The notes under the pieces are model-generated. The model saw only the letters and a list, made by a program, of their open reading frames with translations. It did not search any database and was not told where the DNA came from. From NCBI RefSeq assembly GCF_002872335.1, contig NZ_NJAG01000007.1:124001-188000 (forward strand): a stretch of DNA of 64,000 nucleotides, written 5' to 3'. Shown here in pieces: positions 53,723 to 61,793 of this stretch. Each line of letters begins with the position of its first letter. Position 1 is the first letter of the stretch. The stretch is from Siphonobacter sp. BAB-5405 (GTDB lineage Bacteria > Bacteroidota > Bacteroidia > Cytophagales > Spirosomataceae). Both the position numbers and the translations under genes were made by a program.

Positions 53723-54217
53723 CTAAACGGCCACAGACATGGCCTGGTAGAAGGTCAAATCACCTTGGAACTTCTGCTGGTGAGAGGCCATTTTCGCTTC
53801 CCAATCCTTGACAATTTTAGCCAGGGAGTTTACCGACACTTCATCATCAGTGATCGAATACATATCCAAGAAACGGCGGACATGTGGCTCGTAAGACTTG
53901 GTAAAGGTGTAACCCGATAGACAGTAGTTTATAACAGCCTGTTCAAACTGTTCTTTTAAAATCAATCCCAACACTTTTGCTCGTATCGGCGGGATGTGCA
54001 GTAGCTTCGGCTCTTGATACATCGATACTGTGATGTGACACTCCGAGGGCTTCTTCGTGGGTACACTCGTATGATTTTTCTCTAAAAACGATTCAACCAG
54101 GCGGCCAAGTGGCTCGTCTCTTCTAAGCGTAATGATACCGTCTTTGACCAGGTGGGTTTGTAGGAGGTACTTTTCTACATAGGTAGGTACGGGGATGTCG
54201 AATTTATAACGACGCAT
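53723..54217 (-). CDS. Phage protein, unknown
   Basis: A 164-residue basic protein (KFDIPVPTYVEKYLLQTHL; LFR-like helices; RFLDMYSITDDEVSVNSLAKIVKDWEAKM). The back part looks like a winged-helix or helical DNA-binding fold. No family recognised. It is in the late operon, before the repeat array at 53.6 kb. Confidence 0.6.
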   Translation of the reverse strand: MRRYKFDIPVPTYVEKYLLQTHLVKDGIITLRRDEPLGRLVESFLEKNHTSVPTKKPSECHITVSMYQEPKLLHIPPIRAKVLGLILKEQFEQAVINYCLSGYTFTKSYEPHVRRFLDMYSITDDEVSVNSLAKIVKDWEAKMASHQQKFQGDLTFYQAMSVAV

Positions 54218-54298
54218 GACAACTCGGTGGTTTGATTAAGTTAGTTTATAGGGGCGGAACTATACGGATGTGGGATAATCAAATTCACAAAAAGTGCG

Positions 54299-54478
54299 TC
54301 AGGGCTTTCGGTACTTAAACTTATTGAAAACCCGATCAAAGGCAGACTGGCGAAGCAATAGTACTTTAGTCAGGATACTTGCCCACCGGCCAGTCCGGAG
54401 GGCACGCAGGGCATAGTACAAAAAAGGAAGGGGGCTTAACAGCCAGAAGAGTAATTCGAAGATGATACGTTTTAGCAT
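54299..54478 (-). CDS. Small membrane protein of 59 residues
   Basis: ATG 54478 to TGA 54299. An N-terminal helix (IIFELLFWLLSPLPFLYYAL, residues 5-24) is followed by a strongly basic tail (RTGR...KFKYRKP). It fills the gap after the tape measure gene with 24 bases between, in the operon direction. A holin-like or tail-associated small protein is conceivable. No family recognised. Confidence 0.5.
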   Translation of the reverse strand: MLKRIIFELLFWLLSPLPFLYYALRALRTGRWASILTKVLLLRQSAFDRVFNKFKYRKP

Positions 54479-54502
54479 AGGTGAATTCGCTTTTAAATAT
54501 AC

Positions 54503-57500
54503 TTACTTTCCAGATAAAGATGAAATCCCGCCGATGATCGCGTCGAGTCGACCCGCCTGATTGGTTCCCCAAATCGCTCCTTCCACGTTACGAACGGCTC
54601 CGGCCGTCTCAGCGGTCGTGCCTACAACCCGGTTTAAAAGTGCCGAATTTTCAACACAGGCATCCCGGATGTCCTGAAGGAACTGTAACTGCATTTCTCC
54701 CTGCTCCTGAGCCTGAGCGGCCATGGCACTGGCTTCCGCAGACGCTCCGGCCATATCAGCCCCATCGTATCCGCCAGCGGCTCCCAGGTCTTTCATCATG
54801 GCGTCAGCATCGGCCTGAGCTTTATCAGCTTCTGCCTGAGCTTCAGCTTTCATTCGTTCAGCTTCCTTACGTTTCTTACTACCAAACAGGGCAAACGTTT
54901 TTTCCCAGAACGGAGCAACAGGTACGTAAGAGCTATACGAGCCACCATCCCCGCCTAGCTTTCCCCCATCGCGGTACGAGGGTGACGTGTTGATCGGTTG
55001 GAGTTTGCGGTTTTGGCTTTGCCAGGTTAGCTGATCCAGTAAGGGTTCGTGGTACTTGGAGGCTTCTCTTGAGAGAATGTACATATACTCACCACCTTCA
55101 GCTTCACCCACTTCCCGGCCGCTAGCCCGGTCCACCATGGCGATCCCACCTTCACCGTATTTGGATCCGTGCCGGCCGCCTTCGAGTACTCCAGCATTCC
55201 TGACTTTACCCCCCTTGGCAAACGTAGGCTCCGGTTGTGACTTGATCATGCCGACCTGGATAGCACTGGCTGCAATGGTAGCGGCCATAAATACCAAGTT
55301 TAGGGGAAAAATACCTGAAGCCAGGGCTTTCACGGCTGCAACGGCCCCGTTGATCACGGCACTGGCTATATCGGCCTTTTGCTGAGCCTTCCAGGCTTTA
55401 AGTTTTGAAGCTTTCTGGTCAGCTGCAGCTTTATCATCGATGTCCTTTTTGGTCGCTTCGAACTCCTCCTTGGCATCGATGGCCATCTCATCATACTTCT
55501 TATTGATGTCGGTCTTTTTATCGGCCAGATCCTGCTCAATTTTCTTAGAACCATCTGCTCCGAGCTTGGTCTGGTACAAGTTCTCTTTTACCGTCAAAAC
55601 CTTATCATCACGTTCCTTCTGCAGGCGTTCGGCTTCCTCCTTATTGCCCTGGTCACGAGCGGCTTTAATCCTTGCTTGATAGTCGAGTTCGAGCCGCTCT
55701 TTCTCCCGGGTGAACCGTGTATTCAGATCGGTTAATTCTGCTTTAGAAAGCTTTTGAGCCAGCAGCTCCTGCTCCAGACGTTCCATCTCGGCTGCTTTCT
55801 CCGTCTCAATCTGTTTGATACGGGCCTGTTGTTGCTCATCTAAATCCTGAAGTCGTTGTTTTTTAGCTCGCTCAGACTCAGCAATTTCCCGATCAGCACG
55901 TTTCTGGGCCAAATTATTGAGAAAGCTGGTAGCAGCGTTAGCAATAGCCCCTACCTGATCGGCATACTCCATAGCAGCCTTGGCCCGGGCTGATAGGGAA
56001 GCAGAGTCTTTCTGAAAGAGGGAAGCAATTCGGCCGATAGCATTGGTATAATTCCCCTGATCCAGATCGTTGATTGCGTCGGTAAAGGCTGAGAAGCGAT
56101 TACGACGCTGCTCTAACTTATCTGCCTCCAGAGCAGCTACTTCACTATTATTCTGGTCTTGATTCGCTTTTCTTAACGCATCATACTTTGCCTGAATAGC
56201 CGTAAGGGTTTCTTCCAGTACTTCTTTATTAGAAATCGACTTACGAGCCTTCTCTTCTTCAGCTGCCTGTTCATCATCCAGACTCTTTTTCGTATAGGTT
56301 AAGTCCAGATCCAACCGATCCTTTTTGATAGCAAAAAGGCGACGGGCATTATTACCGGCTAAGGCTTCCTGAGAGTTAAGTATTGCGACATTGGCATCAT
56401 ACTCCAGCTTACGGAGATTGGCATTCTGCTCCCGCTCCCGGGTAGCGTACTCCGTTTTAATCAACTCGATATCACGCTTGGTATTTGACTCCAGTAGCTT
56501 CAGAGCAGCGGCCTTTTCCTTTTCATCCGTGATTGTTTTTTCAATCCGGAGTTTTTCATACCCTGCTTCGAGTTCGGCCTTTTTCTCCTTACGCTTCAAC
56601 TCGTCCGTCTCCATTTCCATGGTCAAACGGGCGAATTCATTAAGAGCTTTCTGGCGGTTAATAGCAACTTTCCCTTCGTCTTCAGCCTGAGCCTTCCGGA
56701 TTCCGTCAATTTCGGTCTTCAGCCAGTCCTGGATCTTCTTCTCCATCTGAGCCAGTTGCTCCTTATCCGCAATTGACTTCCGGGCAATGGCTAACTCCGA
56801 ATCAGCAAATCCTTGGGCTTTTTTGATTTTCTTAACGAATTCATCCTCCAGCCAGCGTTCATTGAGTTGATCCTGACGCTTCTGGGCATCGGCCTTGATT
56901 TTCTCAATATTCTGGGTGTGAAGGGTTTCTTCAGCTTCCCGCTCCCGATCCAGCTGGGCCTTAGAGGCCTTGGAATTCTTAATACGGTCCAGCTCCCGCT
57001 TGTGCCTGATTTCTTCAGCAGCCTTTTCCCGCTCCAGATCATTCTCAATGGCTTTTACTTTCAGATCATCTGTACGCTTGATAGAATCCTGAGTTGCTTT
57101 AAAAGCCTCCTTGGCCCGTTTTTCACCGGCTTTCTTTTCGGTTTCAGAAATGACATTCTGCGTTTTCTGGGAAAGATCACCAGCCGCAAGTTCAGCTTCC
57201 TTCGTGACTTTTTTGGGAGCATCGACAAAGGCTCCAGACCATGCTTTTTTTACGGAGTCAAAGCCATCTGTAAACCCTTTGACAATGTTTGTACCACGCT
57301 GTTTGACCTGATCCCAGGCTGCTGTAGCTCCGGCAAAATCCCCACTAAAAAACTTATTTAAAGCATCTCCAGCGGATAGCAGCATTCCAAAAGTATTGAT
57401 CAGGGTGCCGACCGTGACCACAATTGCTACCAATGCCGTCTGAAGTACGGCCATGATTCCGCTCAAAAACTTCATGGTGTTACCGGCTGAAGCAGTTTGG

Positions 57501-57979
57501 TTTTGAAGGCCGGGAAAAAGGATATATACCAATTGCATGACATACTCCCCCACCTTGCCAAACCATACCCCCATTTCCCGGAGGATCATGTTAAAGGGTC
57601 CAGACTTTTCGGTCATTTCAATAAAGAAATTGATACCCTTTAAAATCAGATTCAAAAAGAAATCAAAGACCGGTTTCAACCCTTCGCCAATTGTTACCCG
57701 GAGGGCTTGCATGCCGTCACTCATATTGGAAACTTTTCCGGACATCGTTTCCATCATGGCAGCGTTAGAATTCGCTACGCCATTCATCTGACCCATCGAC
57801 ACCATCGCGGCCTTCACGGCTTCTTCCTGGGATTTAAAGGATTTGACGACTTTGCCATTGATGACAACGTCGAATCCATCTCCCATCTTTTTCACTTCCG
57901 TAGTGGCTCCTTTGAAAGAAAAGCTCAGATCATCCCCGGCTTTCTTGCCCCGGATCCCGAATTCTTTTAAACGCTCCAT
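54503..57979 (-). CDS. Tail tape measure protein, C-terminal part (after frameshift)
   Basis: The larger part (1158 residues) of a tape measure protein that sets tail length. It has a hydrophobic segment (MAVLQTALVAIVVTVGTLI), a very long charged coiled coil, a second hydrophobic stretch (PLNLVFMAATIAASAIQ) and the late FAKGGKVRNAGVLEGGRHG segment typical of tape measures. Its frame continues without stop upstream of 57979 to about 58036 as QGKTFDQYVEALLDAQTGE, which joins the end of the 57997-59499 gene after a -1 shift. It is one gene broken by an indel or a sequencing error. Confidence 0.85.
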   Translation of the reverse strand: MERLKEFGIRGKKAGDDLSFSFKGATTEVKKMGDGFDVVINGKVVKSFKSQEEAVKAAMVSMGQMNGVANSNAAMMETMSGKVSNMSDGMQALRVTIGEGLKPVFDFFLNLILKGINFFIEMTEKSGPFNMILREMGVWFGKVGEYVMQLVYILFPGLQNQTASAGNTMKFLSGIMAVLQTALVAIVVTVGTLINTFGMLLSAGDALNKFFSGDFAGATAAWDQVKQRGTNIVKGFTDGFDSVKKAWSGAFVDAPKKVTKEAELAAGDLSQKTQNVISETEKKAGEKRAKEAFKATQDSIKRTDDLKVKAIENDLEREKAAEEIRHKRELDRIKNSKASKAQLDREREAEETLHTQNIEKIKADAQKRQDQLNERWLEDEFVKKIKKAQGFADSELAIARKSIADKEQLAQMEKKIQDWLKTEIDGIRKAQAEDEGKVAINRQKALNEFARLTMEMETDELKRKEKKAELEAGYEKLRIEKTITDEKEKAAALKLLESNTKRDIELIKTEYATREREQNANLRKLEYDANVAILNSQEALAGNNARRLFAIKKDRLDLDLTYTKKSLDDEQAAEEEKARKSISNKEVLEETLTAIQAKYDALRKANQDQNNSEVAALEADKLEQRRNRFSAFTDAINDLDQGNYTNAIGRIASLFQKDSASLSARAKAAMEYADQVGAIANAATSFLNNLAQKRADREIAESERAKKQRLQDLDEQQQARIKQIETEKAAEMERLEQELLAQKLSKAELTDLNTRFTREKERLELDYQARIKAARDQGNKEEAERLQKERDDKVLTVKENLYQTKLGADGSKKIEQDLADKKTDINKKYDEMAIDAKEEFEATKKDIDDKAAADQKASKLKAWKAQQKADIASAVINGAVAAVKALASGIFPLNLVFMAATIAASAIQVGMIKSQPEPTFAKGGKVRNAGVLEGGRHGSKYGEGGIAMVDRASGREVGEAEGGEYMYILSREASKYHEPLLDQLTWQSQNRKLQPINTSPSYRDGGKLGGDGGSYSSYVPVAPFWEKTFALFGSKKRKEAERMKAEAQAEADKAQADADAMMKDLGAAGGYDGADMAGASAEASAMAAQAQEQGEMQLQFLQDIRDACVENSALLNRVVGTTAETAGAVRNVEGAIWGTNQAGRLDAIIGGISSLSGK

Positions 57980-57996
57980 TTCGCCGGTCTGAGCAT

Positions 57997-59499
57997 CTAA
58001 AAGAGCTTCGACGTACTGATCAAAGGTTTTACCCTGCTGGCCGCTAAATCGGCCATGGCCATCATCTCTTTTTTAGTCGGGTAGATACCCCGATTGACCA
58101 TTTTTACGTACCCATCCGTCAATTCTTCAACCCCGTAAATAGTCTTGGCTGCCATGTCCTGTAAGGCTTGCATGGACTCTTTGGCAGCAGCAGAAGCTTG
58201 CTGAGCGGCAACCTTTGCTTCAGCAGCGGTTTTCGTAGGTTTGGTAAAGGCGTTGGTAAGAACGGCCTCGTACTTTTCAAACTTGGCCGTGTCTTCAAAG
58301 ATGACTTTACCAATCGAGATGATCGTATCGAGAAGCCACAGGATCCCGCTGGCTGCCAGTATTCCCTTAAAACCCGTGGTAAAAGTGCTGATATAGCCCA
58401 TTACCCCCTTCTCACCATTCTTAAATTCAGCACTGATCTTCTTTACATCCCCTTCAACTTTGCCCAAATCGGCCTGGGTTTGAGCTAGGTTTTTCGTGGC
58501 AGCGATAAACTTTTCGGTACCAGGCTTCAACTCTTTTAGCTCAGCGTTCAGGAGTTCCACCTTTTTCTTTAGATCACCGTAGCTGAGTTCGCTATTCTTG
58601 GTCGCTTTGATCTGGGTATTGATCTCCGTGGTAACGTCATCAACCGACTTTTTGACGTTGTCGTAATAGGTTTTCGTCTGCTGGAGCTTTTTACTGGTGT
58701 CGATAAATTCCTGACTTTCGACGGGGAGCTCACCTAACTTCTTACGGAGTAATTCGGCCTTTTGTCCCAACTGATCCAGGGTAAGCTTGGAGTCATCCGT
58801 TTCGAGGAGTTTTTTGTGAAAAGCTGCTACCTCTTTCGAACTCTTAGCCAGAGCCTCCGTAGTGCCATTTACATTTCGGGTCACTTCATCGTAGGCCGCC
58901 TTTGTCTGCTGTAACTTTTTACTGGTGTCGATGAATTCCTGGCTTTCAACGGGGAGCTCAGCCAGTTTCTTTTTTAAGAGTTCGACCTTTTGACCCAGCT
59001 CGGAATAAGTAAGACCGGAGTCTTTACTCTCCAGCAATTTTTTCTGAAACGCTGCGGCGGCTTTCTGGCTTTCTTCCAGAGCTTTAGAGGTTCCGTCAAC
59101 CTCCTTTTTAACTTCCTCCAGTCGGGTTTTGACCTTATTGAGTTCGGCCGTTTTGGCCACAAATTCAGCCGAACCTGGAGCAAGTGTTTTTAACTCTTTG
59201 GAAAGCGTACGGACCTGCTTTTCCATCTGGCCATAGGTCGCCGTGGCAATGTCAAATTCCTTTTTGACAGCACGAATAGTCGTTTCCACCTGGTTCATTT
59301 CCTGACGCAGTTCCTTCCAGCGATCAGACTTTTTACCAAGCGGATCCGTTTGTTCAATTTCCTTAAGTTCTTTCCTAAGGTCTTTTGCCTTTTGTTCGAG
59401 CTTATCAAGAGCCTCCATAGCGGACTTGCCCTCGATGCCAAACTCCAGCACCTGTTTGTCGGTAGTTTGCATAAATTTTTGGGGGTAGTTAATCGGCAA
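57997..59499 (-). CDS. Tail tape measure protein, N-terminal part (before frameshift)
   Basis: 500 residues: a coiled-coil front with about four copies of a 76-residue unit (motif ELPVESQEFIDTSKKLQQTK), a hydrophobic helix (FKGILAASGILWLLDTIISI) and MADLAAS, where a tape measure normally continues. The natural continuation (QGKTFDQ...) lies in the -1 frame from about 58036, and the zero frame ends 13 codons later (RVKPLISTSKLF). Its start overlaps the gene at 59489 by 11 bases, so it is part of the tail operon. Confidence 0.85.
   Translation of the reverse strand: MPINYPQKFMQTTDKQVLEFGIEGKSAMEALDKLEQKAKDLRKELKEIEQTDPLGKKSDRWKELRQEMNQVETTIRAVKKEFDIATATYGQMEKQVRTLSKELKTLAPGSAEFVAKTAELNKVKTRLEEVKKEVDGTSKALEESQKAAAAFQKKLLESKDSGLTYSELGQKVELLKKKLAELPVESQEFIDTSKKLQQTKAAYDEVTRNVNGTTEALAKSSKEVAAFHKKLLETDDSKLTLDQLGQKAELLRKKLGELPVESQEFIDTSKKLQQTKTYYDNVKKSVDDVTTEINTQIKATKNSELSYGDLKKKVELLNAELKELKPGTEKFIAATKNLAQTQADLGKVEGDVKKISAEFKNGEKGVMGYISTFTTGFKGILAASGILWLLDTIISIGKVIFEDTAKFEKYEAVLTNAFTKPTKTAAEAKVAAQQASAAAKESMQALQDMAAKTIYGVEELTDGYVKMVNRGIYPTKKEMMAMADLAASRVKPLISTSKLF
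58687..58973 (-). repeat. 228-bp direct duplication inside the tape measure gene
   Basis: Nearly identical stretches at about 58687-58745 and 58915-58973 lie 228 bases (76 codons) apart. They show a recent in-frame duplication of the coiled-coil module; two more diverged copies lie on either side. Confidence 0.75.
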
Positions 59500-60007
59500 G
59501 GATCTCTCTCAATTCCTGAATAGCCAGGCGGGCACCGGCCTGGGAAACTTCGCTCCGGAGAGCTCCCATTTTTCCTTTGACTACTTCGTTGTAAATCCCT
59601 CGGTAGCCCCGTTTCACGTCAGGTTTTTGCATCCGGGCTTTACGAATAGCCCAGGCAACCCGTTCGATGGCAATGGTTTCTGAAGAAGGAGTCCGATCAC
59701 CGTAGCCGGGTACGTAAAAGCGGTCGATTCCGGTTTTTTCGACGAAGTACTCCATGGCAGCCAATGGTGGCATGCGGGCGTAATGCATCGAGCGTAAGTC
59801 TTTGATGCGGAAGTAACCGGCCGTCTCGACCATTTGGGAGATGTAAGTGTTACCGGCCTGAAGGGATTTGATTTTAAAAGAGTCCAGCAACTCTCCAGTC
59901 AGCTCCAGTCCAGCTGATCGAATACGGCGTTGAAACTCAGAGACGGCTTCCCGAACAAATTGTTCGAGTAATGCCTGAAATCTTTTAGAGGAAAGAGAAA
60001 GCCCCAT
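59489..60007 (-). CDS. Phage tail/head-tail completion-like protein
   Basis: A 172-residue basic protein (LSSKRFQALLEQFVREAVSEFQRRI; FRIKDLRSMHYARMPPLAAMEYFVE; GYRGIYNEVVKGKMGALRSEV). The layout and charge resemble HK97-gp10-like or minor tail proteins. It lies directly before the tape measure gene and overlaps it by 11 bases. Its start codon is inside a hairpin (60001-60036). Confidence 0.6.
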   Translation of the reverse strand: MGLSLSSKRFQALLEQFVREAVSEFQRRIRSAGLELTGELLDSFKIKSLQAGNTYISQMVETAGYFRIKDLRSMHYARMPPLAAMEYFVEKTGIDRFYVPGYGDRTPSSETIAIERVAWAIRKARMQKPDVKRGYRGIYNEVVKGKMGALRSEVSQAGARLAIQELREILAD

Positions 60008-60036
60008 AGTCTTGCCTTTTTTAGGAACTATGGGGC
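60001..60036 (-). promoter_or_regulatory. Hairpin over the start codon of the gene at 59489
   Basis: On the minus strand GCCCCATAGT (60036-60027) pairs with ACTATGGGGC (60010-60001), a perfect 10-bp stem. The ATG (60007-60005) is in the 3' arm and an AAAAAAGG tract is in the loop. Confidence 0.6.
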
Positions 60037-60065
60037 TAGAAAGGCTTTTGAAAGGACAGTATTCG

Positions 60066-60347
60066 CTAAACTTCAGCGGGAAACTCTATAACTTCTATCT
60101 CTGAAACTATTGACTCTATCTGTGCAAAGATTTTTTTTGCATCTACATTGTCATCAACCTTAATCACTAGAACTGTCAATTCATCATTATCTGAAAATCT
60201 CTCAGATAAAATCATTTCTTTTTTAGCGTCATCCATAGATGCATACTCATATCCAAGCTCACTAAGTTTAGTTTTTGCGGCTTGTAACTCATCGGTTTTG
60301 TGAAGAACTACTAGGTATTGCTTTGAATGTTTCATTTGGTAAACCAT
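60066..60347 (-). CDS. Small phage protein, unknown
   Basis: A 93-residue acidic protein with alternating beta and helical stretches (KQYLVVLHKTDELQAAKTKLSELGYEYAS; LTVLVIKVDDNVDAKKIFAQIESIV). The ferredoxin-like layout is suggestive but no family is recognised. The start could also be at Met5. It is lower in GC than its neighbours, hinting at later insertion. Confidence 0.55.
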   Translation of the reverse strand: MVYQMKHSKQYLVVLHKTDELQAAKTKLSELGYEYASMDDAKKEMILSERFSDNDELTVLVIKVDDNVDAKKIFAQIESIVSEIEVIEFPAEV

Positions 60348-60383
60348 TGATAAGGGGCTTACAAAATTAACATTTAATATAAA

Positions 60384-61793
60384 TCAATTCTCTAGTACTA
60401 GAAGAGTTGATACTGTTGATGTTAAAGGTAAATTTCCTGATACTCTAACTATGAAGTAATTGCATCCGTTAACATGAATTGATTTTTTGAAATTTAGTGT
60501 AGCAATATCCGTTTCGTCGAGAATCATCTGAGCATCCAGATAAGATAACCCCCTTCTAAACTTCTCCGTTCGCTGCCAGCAGGTTTCAAACACACCTCCT
60601 ACCCCATTCCAAAAAAGGCTTTTTCCAGCCAGTGTGGGCAGTGCCCGGGGCAAACCACTTTGCAGGCCGTTCCAGAGTAGGAGCCGGGGCGACCAGGTAC
60701 TGGCCAGCTGGGAGAAGAGTTCGGTGGATCCTACTTGTTTAGTCGAAGCTAAACCAGATTCCTGATCGATCAGCAGCGTACTGAAGGACGTGGTGAGTTT
60801 GGCAATGGATAGATCCGGAGCAAACTCTGGAGTCAGGTAATCGGCCAACTGCTCTGGTTTATCTTTCTGCAACTGATCCCCTGAATCCAGCGACATCGAC
60901 AGCTGCAGGCGACGGTTTCTTTCGATGATCTTTCTTCCCCCTTTCACGAGTTTATCCGACCAGTCAAGCGTGGCCGGTGTGCTCAGGATATCATCCGTCG
61001 CATCGATCTCCAGCACTTTGTTAACCGTATCAAACGTAAAGCTCAGATTCAAGAGTTTCCGGAGTTCGATCAGCAGCTGGATCAGCGTCATTTCCCCGGG
61101 GAGATGTCGGGTGAGCGTGATCTGCTGCTGGGAGTCCAAGGCCCGGGTATTATACAGGACGAGTTGAGACCAAACCGGATGCTGGAAAAAGGTACCCTTA
61201 AGCGTTGTGCCGGTAAGGGCCGCGATCTTTTTAAGAACGTACGAAAGAAACGGCATCGGCACTAAAGGACCAGCCTGGTAGGATCCGGAGCCGTAATGAT
61301 TCACTCTCCCAGAGTATCCTACGCTGCCTCCATTAGTCCCGTAGTAATCCGGATTAACGATCGTCGGAAAACAGTACGCGGGCTGGCCAGTATCTAAAAG
61401 CACTGGCGTGATCACCCCCGGCCTGGGCACTGTGCCCAGATCGATCTCTGATAATTTCTGGAATTGATAATCTCCAAAAAACTCTCCGATCGGCTGTACG
61501 GCCGTCATTTGAATGGCGAACGCGGTCACGTCGGTCACCAGGGCCAGGCCTTCGTGGATCAGCTGGCCGTTATAAAACTTTTGCAGGAAAAATCGGGGAA
61601 GGTTGGAGCCTAAACGGGGAAGATCCAGAAAACCCAATATTCGTCGGTTTCGCTGACTGAGCGGTATGGAGGGTACTTGAACCTGGTCGGTATAAATGTC
61701 CTCATACGTGAAATATGGATTCACTTTTTCAAAGCTGGCACCTGCTGAAGGGGCCAGGTCAATGACCTGGCCATTAATGCGTAATTCGACCAT
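60384..61793 (-). CDS. Phage tail-associated protein, unknown
   Basis: A 469-residue protein with a front beta domain (VELRINGQVIDLAPSAG...VQVPSIPLSQRNRRILGF) and a later EMTLIQLLIELRKLLNLSFTFD and YLDAQMILDETDIATLNFKK. By position in the tail operon it is likely a baseplate or distal tail protein. Its ATG overlaps the previous stop (TAATG at 61795-61791), so translation is coupled. Confidence 0.65.
   Translation of the reverse strand: MVELRINGQVIDLAPSAGASFEKVNPYFTYEDIYTDQVQVPSIPLSQRNRRILGFLDLPRLGSNLPRFFLQKFYNGQLIHEGLALVTDVTAFAIQMTAVQPIGEFFGDYQFQKLSEIDLGTVPRPGVITPVLLDTGQPAYCFPTIVNPDYYGTNGGSVGYSGRVNHYGSGSYQAGPLVPMPFLSYVLKKIAALTGTTLKGTFFQHPVWSQLVLYNTRALDSQQQITLTRHLPGEMTLIQLLIELRKLLNLSFTFDTVNKVLEIDATDDILSTPATLDWSDKLVKGGRKIIERNRRLQLSMSLDSGDQLQKDKPEQLADYLTPEFAPDLSIAKLTTSFSTLLIDQESGLASTKQVGSTELFSQLASTWSPRLLLWNGLQSGLPRALPTLAGKSLFWNGVGGVFETCWQRTEKFRRGLSYLDAQMILDETDIATLNFKKSIHVNGCNYFIVRVSGNLPLTSTVSTLLVLEN

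Noticed and set aside
57997-58040. Programmed -1 frameshift in the tape measure gene
   Set aside because: No slippery heptamer at the junction; a lost base is simpler.
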